A DNA stretch of 38,991 nt from Clostridiaceae bacterium (GTDB lineage: Bacteria; Bacillota; Clostridia; Saccharofermentanales; DTU023). The stretch lies in contig JAAZKK010000109.1 of NCBI GenBank assembly GCA_012799825.1, positions 1-38,991 on the forward strand, written 5' to 3'. The translations under genes and the position numbers were made by a program. Under the pieces are notes generated by a model. The model had not been told where the DNA came from. It did no database searches and saw only the letters and a list, made by a program, of their open reading frames with translations. This document shows positions 7,871-16,577 of the stretch, piece after piece (position 1 is the stretch's first letter; every line of letters starts with the position of its first letter).

Positions 7871-10509
7871 CTTTTGAAAGTGTTGACGTCAATGCGCTGA
7901 CGCCTATGATGAAACAGCATTTTGATATCAAGGCGCAACACCCGGACTGCCTTATCTTTTTTAGACTAGGCGATTTTTATGAGCTCTTCTTTGACGATGC
8001 GCAGGCGGCTTCACGCGAGCTTGAAATAGCGCTGACGGGTCGCGACTGCGGACTTTCTGAGAGAGCCCCGATGTGCGGTGTTCCGCACCACGCCGTAGAT
8101 CAATATATAAAGAAACTTTTGACACGCGGTTACAAAGTTGCTATCTGTGATCAAGTCGAAGATCCCGCCGAAGCAAAGGGTCTTGTCGATCGTCAAGTCG
8201 TTCGCGTCATTACACCGGGAACGCAAACCGATCCTGAGGGCGTTGAATCGCGCGCTTATCAATATATCTGCTCCGTCTTTCAGATGAGTCGCGCGTTTGG
8301 ATTCGCCGCCTGTGATCTTTCCTCCGGGCGCTTTGAGACGTCTGAACTGCTCTCTTCCGAAGCGGAAGACCAACTTTTTGATGAGCTCTCACGTCTAAAA
8401 CCGGTTGAATTCGTCGTCAATGAAACATTTTCAAAGAATCGACGTTTCATGGAACATATTGAACGTTTGCAGATCACGAGTACGGTTCTGCCTAATGACG
8501 TGTTTGATATCAAGGACGCTGAGCAGCGCGGCCTTAAGTTTACCGCTTCTGAGCTGCTCTGGCCTCGCGCGTCGGCGGCGCTCTTGTATTATCTCGAGTC
8601 AACACAGATGGCGTCACCTGATCAAATTGGCGAGATTCGGCCCTTTACGATACGCGAATATATGCTACTTGATCGCGCGACGCGCTTGAATTTAGAACTT
8701 GTTGAAACCATCCGCGACCGAAAAAGAAGGGGAAGCCTTTTGTGGGCGATCGATCGGACGAAGACGTCGATGGGAAGCCGCTTGCTGCGCGCTTGGATTG
8801 AACAGCCCCTGATCGATCGCGATAGGATTGAGAGGCGACAATCCACTGTTGCCGCCCTATACGACGATTATCGTCTGCGCTCTTCTTTGCAGGAAGCATT
8901 GACGGGGCTCTACGATATTGAGCGCCTCTCTGCGAGAATCGCGACGGGACAAGTCAATCCGCGAGATTTGGCGGCGCTCCGTACGGCACTTAGAAAACTC
9001 CCGAATGTCAAGAATCTGCTCGATAGGGAAGAGGAACCCGGCATTGCCCGCTTGAGTGAAGAGATTTTCACATTGCCTGAGCTTTGTGAACTTTTGGAAA
9101 CTGCTATCGTCGATGATCCGCCTGTCCTCATCACTGAAGGCGGAATCATCCGGCGCGGCTACAACGCACATGTCGATGAATTGATGGATATCTCTTTACA
9201 CGGCAAAGATTACATTCTTTCCCTAGAAGCGAAAGAGCGCGAGGCCACAGGCATCAAGAATCTGAAAATCGGCTATAACCGTGTGTTCGGCTATTATTTT
9301 GATATCACAAAAAGTCAACTTTCAAAGACGCCGGATCATTTCCAAAGATTGCAGACGCTTGCCAATTCAGAGCGTTTCGCAACACCGGAACTCAAGGATC
9401 TTGAATCAAAAATAATCGGAGCGGAGCAACGGCAAAAGAACTTGGAACATGAGCTTTTCTCTGAGATTCGAACGACGGTGACGTCTTCGCTTGCACCTCT
9501 TCAATCGACGGCTCGTGCGCTTGCAACATTGGATGTTCTGTTATCTTTAGCAGAGACGGCAGAACGTCAGCGTTATTGCCGCCCAAAACTTACTTCCGAT
9601 CGAAGACTCAACATTGAAAAGGGTCGACATCCCGTTGTAGAGCTGATGATGTCGCAGGGCCAGGACTTTGTCGCAAATGATCTTCATATGGACGGGGATG
9701 ACCGTCGCCTCATGATCCTCACCGGTCCGAACATGTCCGGGAAATCTACCTATATGCGTCAAACTGCCCTCATCGTTCTTTTAGCGCAGATCGGCAGCTT
9801 TGTACCTGCCGAATCGGCTGAAATCGGCATTGTAGATCGCATCATGACGCGTGTCGGAGCCTCTGACGATCTCGGAGCGGGACAATCCACCTTTATGGTC
9901 GAAATGTCGGAAGTCGCTTCAATACTAAACAACGCGACAGCGCGAAGTCTGCTCATTTTAGATGAAGTCGGACGGGGAACGGGTACGGCCGACGGACTTT
10001 CGATTGCGTGGTCCGTCATCGAATACATCGCGGATCCTTTGCTTTTAGGCGCGCGGGCTCTTTTTGCGACGCATTACCACGAATTGATCGACCTCGGCAA
10101 CCAATTGCCCGGCGCATTCAACTGTCATGTCGATGTCGCGGAAGATAAAGGCGAGATCGTCTTCTTACACGTGATCCGTGACGGAGGAACGGATGATAGC
10201 TACGGCATTGAAGTCGCTCGTCTTGCCGGTGTTCCTGACTCCGTCGTCTTGAGAGCTTCCGAAATTATGGAACAGTTTGAGAAAAGCCGACGCCACCGCC
10301 GCAAGGTAGTTCGCCACACATCGCGTCAGATGGACGGCCAGCAAGACTTATTTTCAAAAGCGCAGTCTGTCCGAACGGCAAATGACATCGTTCAGCGCCT
10401 GCGCGATACTGATATTGATACATTGCGCCCCGTGGACGCATTCGGAATGCTCATTGATCTGAAGGCTCTTGCCGAACGCCATGACCGACAACAAGGTGAA
10501 GGGGAGTAG
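7861..10509 (+). CDS. mutS: DNA mismatch repair protein MutS
   Basis: Recognises base mismatches and small loops and recruits MutL. The start ATG at 7861 lies inside the end of miaB and is preceded by AAGGAG. The protein is 882 residues, normal for MutS1. The mismatch-reading Phe-x-Glu lies in GDFYELF (about residue 39). The ATPase has Walker A GPNMSGKST (about 621), Walker B DEVGRGT (about 700) and the ATHYHEL motif. It is followed by mutL after 20 bases, the usual pairing. Confidence 0.97.
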   Translation: MALTFESVDVNALTPMMKQHFDIKAQHPDCLIFFRLGDFYELFFDDAQAASRELEIALTGRDCGLSERAPMCGVPHHAVDQYIKKLLTRGYKVAICDQVEDPAEAKGLVDRQVVRVITPGTQTDPEGVESRAYQYICSVFQMSRAFGFAACDLSSGRFETSELLSSEAEDQLFDELSRLKPVEFVVNETFSKNRRFMEHIERLQITSTVLPNDVFDIKDAEQRGLKFTASELLWPRASAALLYYLESTQMASPDQIGEIRPFTIREYMLLDRATRLNLELVETIRDRKRRGSLLWAIDRTKTSMGSRLLRAWIEQPLIDRDRIERRQSTVAALYDDYRLRSSLQEALTGLYDIERLSARIATGQVNPRDLAALRTALRKLPNVKNLLDREEEPGIARLSEEIFTLPELCELLETAIVDDPPVLITEGGIIRRGYNAHVDELMDISLHGKDYILSLEAKEREATGIKNLKIGYNRVFGYYFDITKSQLSKTPDHFQRLQTLANSERFATPELKDLESKIIGAEQRQKNLEHELFSEIRTTVTSSLAPLQSTARALATLDVLLSLAETAERQRYCRPKLTSDRRLNIEKGRHPVVELMMSQGQDFVANDLHMDGDDRRLMILTGPNMSGKSTYMRQTALIVLLAQIGSFVPAESAEIGIVDRIMTRVGASDDLGAGQSTFMVEMSEVASILNNATARSLLILDEVGRGTGTADGLSIAWSVIEYIADPLLLGARALFATHYHELIDLGNQLPGAFNCHVDVAEDKGEIVFLHVIRDGGTDDSYGIEVARLAGVPDSVVLRASEIMEQFEKSRRHRRKVVRHTSRQMDGQQDLFSKAQSVRTANDIVQRLRDTDIDTLRPVDAFGMLIDLKALAERHDRQQGEGE

Positions 10510-10529
10510 AAGAAAGGAAGCGTTGAAAG

Positions 10530-12647
10530 ATGGACCAACAGAGTATGAACGATCATAACGTAGTGCGTCGCATAGAGAATGATAAAAGCGATGGCATACC
10601 CGAAACAACACCGACATCGGTCATTCGTCGACTTGATCCGCAGACCATCAATCACATCGCAGCAGGTGAAGTCATTGAACGGCCTGCATCTGTCGCAAAA
10701 GAACTCGTCGACAACGCTTTAGACGCCGGCGCTTCCATCATTCATATCGCGATTGAACAGGGCGGCGTCCGCTTTTTATCTTGCACCGACAATGGCTCCG
10801 GCATGTCTCCCGAAGACGCTCGGATGGCCTTGGAGAGCCACGCCACGAGTAAGCTCAATACGATTCACGACCTGACATCGCTATTGACTTTAGGTTTTCG
10901 CGGTGAGGCGTTGCCATCGATCGCATCCGTTTCTCGTTTGGAACTTCGCACACGTGCCCACGGTTCACTTGAGGGCACAAAGATTGTGTCAGAAGGTGGC
11001 AAGATAACAGAGTCCGGTCCTTGCGGAATGCGCGAGGGCACAACGGTCATCTGTCGCGATCTTTTCTTTAACACACCTGCGCGCTATAAATTTCTAAAAA
11101 AAGATACGGCTGAAACCGGCGCCGTTGCCGATGTCGTAGGTCATGCGGCTCTGGCACGTCCCGACGTCTCCTTTCGATTGGAAGAAAGAGGCCCTAAATC
11201 GCGTGAGCTTCTCCATACTCCGGGAAATGGCGATTTGCTGTCGGCCATCCATGCCGTATTCGGAAAAGACACGGCCGACATGATGATTCCCGTCATGTCT
11301 CCTGAAGGTGCTCCTGTTCGTGTTGAAGGATACGTCACAAAACCGGAAGGGGGGCGCGGGAACCGGTCGAGGCAGATTTTCATTGTCAACGGTCGCGTCA
11401 TCACGTCCGGCACTTTGCGTGCGGCCACCGATGAGGCGTCAAAGACGTGGTTCATGAAAGGACGTTTTCCGCAACTCGTCCTAAATATCACGCTGCCCGG
11501 GAATCTTGTCGATGTCAACGTGCATCCTCAGAAGCTCGACGTGCGATTCTGGGATCATCGCAAAGTCTTCCAATCCGTCTATCGAGCACTTCGGAGCGCA
11601 TTTGAACAAAGAGGAGGCATCGTTACGCCGACGCCACGGATACCGCTGTCATCGCTTTCAGAGCGCCAAATCACGTACACAGACATGGGAACAGACACGG
11701 GAAATCTCAAAGATCATCTTACAAAAACGCCTCCTTATAAACTTACGGACAGAGACAAAGAAGATACGAGCGTCTCTTGTGGTACACAGGTCGAGAGTGA
11801 TAAAGAACATCTTGAAAAATCTGCCTTTAATGCACGCGTCGACAGGGACCGAGATGATAAATTTATCGCTTCAGTCGCAACACATGTCGGCATTGACGGA
11901 AATCATCTTGGAGATCATCTTAACAAAGCGCCCATTCGCGCAGATGATATAGCCGATAAGCCCATGCCTCTGACAGGAGAAAATAACGTTCAAAGCGCGC
12001 GTCCACTGAAAGATACTGGGACTTTACGTGTTGAAACTCTCCAAAATGCCAGATTAATCGGCACTTTGTTTGATACGTATATTTTGCTGGAAGATCTTGT
12101 ACATCAAGAGTTTCTCATCATTGATCAACACGCCGCTCACGAGCGCGTCCTCTATGAGCAATTAATGGAACGGCGGAAATCAAGCTTGCAGGATCGCCCT
12201 GCCGGACAACTTCTTCTCGTACCTGTTCGCGTCGACATAAGCGAAGGGGAGAGAGCTCTCCTTTTGGAGGAACAGACCTGGTTTTCCGATCTTGGCTTTG
12301 AGTACGAGCCGTTCGGAGAACACTCCGTGGTTATAAGATGCATTCCCAATAGCGGAAAAGGACCATTCGCCGGTCTTGACGCGACCGATGCTTTCCGAGC
12401 GGCAATCGATGCGCTTGATGCCGCAAAACAGTCAGGCACATTGCCCGATGACACGACGGTCTTTCACGATATGGCATGTAAAGCGGCCGTGAAAGCTCAT
12501 GATCGCTTGTCAGAAGATGAGATTCATTTGCTGCTTGATCAACTTTTGACATTGAATAATCCCTATCATTGTCCGCACGGTCGTCCCGTCATCCTGCGTT
12601 TAAGTAAGAAAGCGATCGAGAAAAAGTTTGGGAGAATCGTGGGATGA
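10530..12647 (+). CDS. mutL: DNA mismatch repair protein MutL with endonuclease motif
   Basis: 705 residues from ATG 10530, preceded by AAGGAAG. The GHKL ATPase half shows AAGEVIERPASVAKELVDNA, DNGSGM and GFRGEAL. The C-terminal half has DQHAAHERVLYE (about residue 531), an exact match to the DQHA-x2-E-x4-E endonuclease motif, plus ACKAAVKA and CPHGRP near 680. It should therefore nick DNA itself, as expected in bacteria without MutH. About 25 extra N-terminal residues precede the conserved start. The linker at about 390-500 is hydrophilic and contains loosely repeated units (GNLKDHLTK, GNHLGDHLNK, DKEHLEKS), which suggests local duplication. Its stop overlaps the miaA ATG. Confidence 0.97.
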   Translation: MDQQSMNDHNVVRRIENDKSDGIPETTPTSVIRRLDPQTINHIAAGEVIERPASVAKELVDNALDAGASIIHIAIEQGGVRFLSCTDNGSGMSPEDARMALESHATSKLNTIHDLTSLLTLGFRGEALPSIASVSRLELRTRAHGSLEGTKIVSEGGKITESGPCGMREGTTVICRDLFFNTPARYKFLKKDTAETGAVADVVGHAALARPDVSFRLEERGPKSRELLHTPGNGDLLSAIHAVFGKDTADMMIPVMSPEGAPVRVEGYVTKPEGGRGNRSRQIFIVNGRVITSGTLRAATDEASKTWFMKGRFPQLVLNITLPGNLVDVNVHPQKLDVRFWDHRKVFQSVYRALRSAFEQRGGIVTPTPRIPLSSLSERQITYTDMGTDTGNLKDHLTKTPPYKLTDRDKEDTSVSCGTQVESDKEHLEKSAFNARVDRDRDDKFIASVATHVGIDGNHLGDHLNKAPIRADDIADKPMPLTGENNVQSARPLKDTGTLRVETLQNARLIGTLFDTYILLEDLVHQEFLIIDQHAAHERVLYEQLMERRKSSLQDRPAGQLLLVPVRVDISEGERALLLEEQTWFSDLGFEYEPFGEHSVVIRCIPNSGKGPFAGLDATDAFRAAIDALDAAKQSGTLPDDTTVFHDMACKAAVKAHDRLSEDEIHLLLDQLLTLNNPYHCPHGRPVILRLSKKAIEKKFGRIVG

Positions 12648-13630
12648 TAGAGCCGCGTTCCGTTCATTCAAATGTAAAGATACATCTTAGCGATCGCGCC
12701 GCATTAGAAGAAATGTTCATCGAGTTGTGTCTCGAATCCGACAAGACACATCACGCGATTCCCGTCTTGACCGGACCGACGGCAACGGGAAAATCGTCTT
12801 TTGCGATGTCGCTGGCTACGCGTTACGGGTATGAAATCGTTTCTGCAGATGCCATGCAGATCTACCGCGGATTTGATATCGGTACGGACAAACCGACCGC
12901 CGATGATCGCGCTCGTGTGCCGCACCACATGATCGATATTCTAGATCCTTGCGAATCCTACAGCGTCGCATCCTACGTCAAAGAGACTGAACGAATCCTT
13001 TCTCATCTGCTTTCTGAAGGAAAAAAGCCGCTCGTCTGCGGTGGAAGTGTGCAATACGTTTCCGCTTTGCTCGACGGTCTCCTTTTTACGCCGAAATGTA
13101 TTGATCAGAATCTTCGTCAGCAAGTGAATAGCAAGATCGATGTCATCGGTGTACAGGATGCTTGGCAAAAGCTTCATTCATTAGATCCTGAATCAGCTGA
13201 GGCCATCGCGCCGACGGATCGTCGCCGTATTGCGCGCTTTTTTGAGATGTATATCGAGACAGGCAAGACAAAAAGCGAACTGAATCGCCTTTCGCGCCGT
13301 CGCGGTCCGCTTTTTTCTTTTGTTGCTTTTCACTTGGACATTGAGCCGCGAACCGCACTTTATGAACGCATTAATAAACGTTCTGCCATCATGTTTGAAC
13401 GAGGTCTTATTGAGGAAACAGGAGATTTGATGAAAAAATGGCCTCATTATGAGTCTTGTCCGGCTTTTAGAGGAATCGGCTACCGCGAATCGATCGATGT
13501 CGTACTCGGCAAATGTACTGAGCCTGAAGCCCTCGACGAAATACAAAAATCGACACGCCGCTATGCCAAAAGGCAACAAACGTGGCTTCGTAAGCGCCGG
13601 GATATGATTAAACTTATTCTTGAATGCTAA
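12644..13630 (+). CDS. miaA: tRNA dimethylallyltransferase
   Basis: Transfers the dimethylallyl group to A37 of tRNAs that read UNN codons, the step before MiaB. It has 328 residues with Walker A GPTATGKSS (about 43), SADAMQIYRGFDIGTDKPT, DILDP and GGSVQYVSAL, where the family usually has GGTGLYI. About 40 residues precede the P-loop, an N-terminal extension. The ATG overlaps the mutL stop (ATGA), with GGGAG 9 bases upstream. The MEP-type gene tail at base 1 would supply its prenyl donor pathway, though that link is only contextual. Confidence 0.95.
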   Translation: MIEPRSVHSNVKIHLSDRAALEEMFIELCLESDKTHHAIPVLTGPTATGKSSFAMSLATRYGYEIVSADAMQIYRGFDIGTDKPTADDRARVPHHMIDILDPCESYSVASYVKETERILSHLLSEGKKPLVCGGSVQYVSALLDGLLFTPKCIDQNLRQQVNSKIDVIGVQDAWQKLHSLDPESAEAIAPTDRRRIARFFEMYIETGKTKSELNRLSRRRGPLFSFVAFHLDIEPRTALYERINKRSAIMFERGLIEETGDLMKKWPHYESCPAFRGIGYRESIDVVLGKCTEPEALDEIQKSTRRYAKRQQTWLRKRRDMIKLILEC

Positions 13631-13761
13631 ATTCCACTAAAATTTCTTAATTTCATCTCTTTTTTACTCAATTTTGATAAAAACAAAAAATAGTAGCGAT
13701 TTCTTGCTTATTCTTAAATGACTTCATTTTATTTTAATAAAACAAGAGGGGGGAGGTTATT
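13631..13761 (+). promoter_or_regulatory. AT-rich leader and probable promoter of hfq
   Basis: This 131-base gap is far more AT-rich than its surroundings. A possible promoter is TTGCTT, then 17 bases, then TTTTAT within the stretch before 13740. It ends in the very strong GGGGGGAGG ribosome site about 6 bases before the GTG start of hfq. The -35/-10 assignment is tentative. Confidence 0.3.
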
Positions 13762-14121
13762 GTGGAAAACAGAACAACAAGATATGTCGAGGAAAGGGAA
13801 GGGGCCGTCGTCAACCAGCGACCTTTTAAGATTCAGGAATCTTTTCTTAATCATTGCCGAAAAGAGAAAATTACCGTCGTCATCCAGCTTTTTGATCAAA
13901 CGATTCTTGAAGGACTGATCATCGGATTTGATCAGGAATCCCTTGTCGTAGCGGCACGCGGCGTACAACAGCTGATCTATAAAACATCAATCGTTTGCAT
14001 TCGGCCACATGCGGAGATACACATTCTTTTCGGTGATACACAAAGGCCGAGGCGTCGGAACGTCCCGCGACGCACTTATCCGAGTGCAAGTGTTGTATCA
14101 GTGCCACTCAATTATCACTAA
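13762..14121 (+). CDS. hfq: RNA chaperone Hfq
   Basis: 119 residues from GTG 13762 with a strong GGGAGG upstream. The Sm fold is clear: FLNHCRKEKITVVIQLFDQTILEGLIIGFD forms Sm1, and GVQQLIYKTSIVCIRP is Sm2 (usual form QQLIYKHAI). Hfq forms a hexameric ring that binds U-rich and A-rich RNA and pairs small RNAs with mRNAs. About 25 N-terminal residues precede the core, and an Arg-rich tail (RPRRRNVPRR) follows it. Both are longer than in Bacillus Hfq, and the basic tail may add RNA contacts. miaA-hfq order is conserved widely. Confidence 0.93.
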   Translation: MENRTTRYVEEREGAVVNQRPFKIQESFLNHCRKEKITVVIQLFDQTILEGLIIGFDQESLVVAARGVQQLIYKTSIVCIRPHAEIHILFGDTQRPRRRNVPRRTYPSASVVSVPLNYH

Positions 14122-14255
14122 AACAAAATGGCGAACCTAAGTCGAGCGAGGAAGTTAAGTAATGTGAAATGCACTCGACAAGGGTCTACATGTAACGGAA
14201 ACGAGCGATGATGAGCGGGAAATATCTTATATAAGCAATATAAAGATCATATTCA

Positions 14256-14891
14256 CTAAAATGATTTTCGAATCAGACCGCAAACAGCGCCCAGAATCTG
14301 TGAAGTATCCTTGTCAAAAGGGATATCACCATAACAGCTATTTTCCGGATGCAGATACGCGCGGCCTGATGTGTCGTATTTGAGCGTCTTGACGGTCGCT
14401 TCATCCTCAAGGAGCGCGACGATAATATCACCTTCGTTCACGACGTTCGTCTTTTCGACGATGACGATGTCGCCATCTAAAATAGCGGCATCGATCATGC
14501 TGTCGCCTTGTACGCGCAACGCAAAATAATCGCCAGGTGCCGTCGTATGGTTAAAGGGGAAAGCGACGTATTGTTCGACGTTTTCAGAAGCAAATACTGG
14601 TTTTCCGGCGGCAACGCGCCCTAATAGAGGGACTAGAACCGGTACCGACGTATGATGCGACGTCACTCGGATAGCGCGTCTTTTGCCTGATCGGAGCTCG
14701 AGGAGACCGCTTTCTTCGAGCTTTTTCAAGTGATGGTGAACAGTAGACGTCGAGGCAATGCCAACTCCGCGACCAATTTCGCGAATGCTCGGCGAATACG
14801 CGTGCTCAGAAATATAACGAACAATAAAACGAAATATTGATGCCCGTGTTTCACCGGCATTTGCTCTTGTACGCTGTGCTTGTCGTGACAT
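14256..14891 (-). CDS. lexA: SOS repressor LexA
   Basis: 211 residues. An N-terminal winged helix (YSPSIREIGRGVGIASTSTVHHHLKKLEESG) binds SOS boxes. The C-terminal S24 self-cleavage domain has the Ala-Gly scissile bond in RVAAGKP (about 95-96), nucleophile Ser in GDSMID (about 131) and the general-base Lys in EATVKTLKY (about 168). RecA filaments trigger cleavage, which releases the SOS genes. Two LexA-box candidates lie 37-91 bases upstream, so it is autoregulated. It is convergent with hfq; the 134 bases between them hold only a weak AT-rich inverted repeat. Confidence 0.96.
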   Translation of the reverse strand: MSRQAQRTRANAGETRASIFRFIVRYISEHAYSPSIREIGRGVGIASTSTVHHHLKKLEESGLLELRSGKRRAIRVTSHHTSVPVLVPLLGRVAAGKPVFASENVEQYVAFPFNHTTAPGDYFALRVQGDSMIDAAILDGDIVIVEKTNVVNEGDIIVALLEDEATVKTLKYDTSGRAYLHPENSCYGDIPFDKDTSQILGAVCGLIRKSF

Positions 14892-14927
14892 AATCGCATT
14901 TCCTCAAAAGTGCCCGTTCTTAGAATA

Positions 14928-14941
14928 AGAACAAATGTTCG
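14928..14941. promoter_or_regulatory. LexA (SOS) box 1
   Basis: AGAACAAATGTTCG contains the perfect palindromic core GAAC-N4-GTTC. It matches the Gram-positive consensus CGAACRNRYGTTYG at all but the first base. It lies 37 bases upstream of the lexA start codon, downstream of the probable -10. Confidence 0.8.
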
Positions 14942-14968
14942 CATCCCGGGCAGCAATATAATTATAAT

Positions 14969-14982
14969 CGAACATTTGTTTG
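14969..14982. promoter_or_regulatory. LexA (SOS) box 2 next to the lexA -10
   Basis: CGAACATTTGTTTG matches CGAACRNRYGTTYG with one mismatch. On the minus strand TATAAT lies directly next to it, so a bound repressor would cover the lexA promoter. The two boxes are 41 bases apart, about four helical turns, which would allow cooperative binding on one DNA face. Confidence 0.7.
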
Positions 14983-15151
14983 CTAATCTCAGCTTATCAG
15001 ATGAACAGCACATGATCAAGGAGTTTTAAGCGTTTTGATCAAATGAACGCAATTTTAGCATGTACATGTAATAGAAAACAACTTGATGATGGACTGCTTT
15101 GCTGCGTAAAACACGATGAGACTTTCTTGTGAATGCGATGCAGTAGTGCCT

Positions 15152-15195
15152 ATGGTAAAATAAAAATCGCAAGATCGTCATCAATCTCTCTTGCG
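15152..15195 (+). promoter_or_regulatory. Extended -10 promoter and leader hairpin
   Basis: ATGGTAAAATAAAAAT (15152-15167) holds an extended -10, TGG then TAAAAT at 15156-15161. It is almost identical to the element at 194-209. Right after it, CGCAAGA (15168-15174) pairs perfectly with TCTTGCG (15189-15195) around a 14-base loop, just before the AAAGGAG of the next gene. The hairpin lies near the predicted mRNA 5' end and could stabilise the mRNA. Confidence 0.4.
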
Positions 15196-15222
15196 AACAA
15201 GTCAAAAGGAGTTTTTCGTTTC

Positions 15223-15708
15223 ATGCACGATTCATATGATTCGTATGATAATAAGGATCGGGATCATCCGAGTGAGCGTCGTCGCGACTCGAGAAACATA
15301 GCGTCGCGGATTTCATCATTTGGCCGTCGCAAACGAAAACCGACTCAAATTGATTTCAAAGGAACGGATCCAAAACGTAGTGCAGATCGATTCGTATACG
15401 CTGGTTTAGAACCAACGCAACTCGGCTATGAAAATGAGAAGAAATTCGGGCACCGAATGTACAAGCTCAAGGGTTATACGACGTACAGCAAAGTGAGACG
15501 CAAGTATCAGATGGAACGTAATCAAAGACTATTGCGCGATCTGTTGACCGTTGTCATGATTATCATCCTGATCGTGATCCTAGCAATAATTTACAATCCA
15601 TTTAAAAATGCAGCTGAATTTTCAAAAATCTTCGGCTGGGATAGCAAGTTTGAAGATCCAAAATCGACGGTCGTCTATGAAGAGAGCGGACCGTCCGAAA
15701 CGCAGTAA
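15223..15708 (+). CDS. Small single-span membrane protein, unknown function
   Basis: I place the start at ATG 15223 because AAAGGAG lies 11 bases upstream; the ORF track extends further without a ribosome site. The 161-residue product is charged and basic at the N-terminus (Arg/Lys rich, with DSYDSYDNKDRD at the start). One membrane span, LLTVVMIIILIVILAII, lies at about 108-126, followed by a short acidic tail. The basic half should be cytoplasmic. Its short Tyr/Asp repeats and single span recall the protein at 428, and both share a promoter element. I do not recognise the family. It is divergent from lexA, but its own start is about 240 bases from the SOS boxes. Confidence 0.75.
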   Translation: MHDSYDSYDNKDRDHPSERRRDSRNIASRISSFGRRKRKPTQIDFKGTDPKRSADRFVYAGLEPTQLGYENEKKFGHRMYKLKGYTTYSKVRRKYQMERNQRLLRDLLTVVMIIILIVILAIIYNPFKNAAEFSKIFGWDSKFEDPKSTVVYEESGPSETQ

Positions 15709-15819
15709 AATAAAAGCCATCATAGGAAAAGAAACTATTCGGCAGATTAAACTCTTTAAGATGGAAATGACAAAAAAAGAACTTAGTATCAAAAAATCGT
15801 TAAAACGCTCCCCCTCAAC

Positions 15820-15843
15820 TTCGTAAAATTTCTATTTTACGAA
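15820..15843 (+). terminator. Perfect 10-base stem hairpin, possible terminator
   Basis: TTCGTAAAAT pairs perfectly with ATTTTACGAA around a TTCT loop, about 110 bases after the small membrane protein gene. The stem is AT-rich and has no following T run, so it could equally be a protein-binding palindrome. Confidence 0.4.
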
Positions 15844-15938
15844 TTACAATATCTCTCTTATCAGTCTAATACAAAACAATAACCCGACAGGACAACATGA
15901 GAAAATGCCAGCTTTCTCTCATCATCCTCCCTTCAGTC

Positions 15939-16237
15939 TCATTGTTTTTTCAGACTTTCCAGCCATTCAAATGACGGACCATAATAGTCTTCACTGGTCA
16001 CTTCATGAACTGTTCCTTGACAGAAGGAATAATTAATTTATCATTCTACAATCTCTCGAGTCGCTCAAAAGATAATTCAGAACCAAAACCGGGCCCGCTG
16101 ATCGTCGTGCCGTCTGTGTTATAAAGTGACTGAAAGCCATTGAGAAGCCACGCCCCGTTTTCAAACAAGGTCGCCACCTTGGAAATCAACCTCATGAAGA
16201 CAGACGCTCTACATCTGTTTAGATTGTTGAAATGAAT
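15939..16237 (-). pseudogene. Decayed coding remnant, family not recognised
   Basis: The ORF track lists nothing here, but the minus strand reads like protein in two frames. A 63-codon piece (16237 down to a stop at 16046) includes FENGAWLLNGFQSLYNTDG and GPGFGSELSFERLERL. After a frame change, a second piece ends at 15939 with GTVHEVTSEDYYGPSFEWLE. Together they look like the C-terminal 100 residues of one gene broken by a frameshift. A GAGGG-containing hairpin (ATGAGA/TCTCAT) lies just downstream near 15896-15924. I cannot assign a family. Confidence 0.5.
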
Positions 16238-16266
16238 TCACTAGTTTTCGTTGCGGATGCCAGTGA

Positions 16267-16362
16267 TTTGCTTTAAAATGCGTATTTGCAAGAAACTGCT
16301 TGTTTTAAAGTGCGTATTTGAAGGAATTTGGTTGTTTTTAAATGCGTAATTTGTAATACTAA
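16267..16362 (+). repeat. Three degenerate tandem repeats of 32 bases
   Basis: Units start at 16267, 16299 and 16331 with a period of exactly 32. The shared core is TTG-TTTTAAAATGCGTATTTG with small changes: unit 2 has AAAGTGCG and unit 3 has AAATGCGTAATTTG. The repeats are contiguous, with no unique spacers, so this is not a CRISPR array. They lie between coding remnants in the decayed zone. Confidence 0.7.
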
Positions 16363-16519
16363 GGCAGAATTAATTCCAAGTACGTCGTCCATACGAAAGA
16401 TTTGAAAAAGAAAGGTGACTTGCTATATTTGCCATTCTATCTGGTTCAGTTCATCCGATAAGTTTGTACCGTTTATCTTTTACGTCTAATAGATAGAGTG
16501 ATTGGAAATCTTGACCACC

Positions 16520-16564
16520 GAAGGCCACTAGGCGGCTGTACTTTAGACGCCGCGACTGGCCTTC
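16520..16564. repeat. Large imperfect inverted repeat
   Basis: GAAGGCCA (16520-16527) pairs with TGGCCTTC (16557-16564). Inside it GCGGC (16532-16536) pairs with GCCGC (16549-16553), with a small internal loop and a 12-base apical loop. It is GC-rich against an AT-rich background and no T run follows on either side. It may be a remnant terminal repeat or a structured RNA. Confidence 0.45.
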
Positions 16565-16577
16565 TGCGAGTGCGATT

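Noticed and set aside
14224-14247. AT-rich inverted repeat between hfq and lexA as a terminator
   Set aside because: The stem is all but GC-free, has a bulge and no T run on either strand.
16267-16362. Possible CRISPR array from three regularly spaced repeats
   Set aside because: The repeats are contiguous at a 32-base period, so there is no room for spacers, and no cas genes are present.
16379-16460. Plus-strand fragment reading KYVVHTKDLKKKGDLLYLP in the decayed zone
   Set aside because: Short, without start or family match; may be a further remnant but cannot be supported alone.
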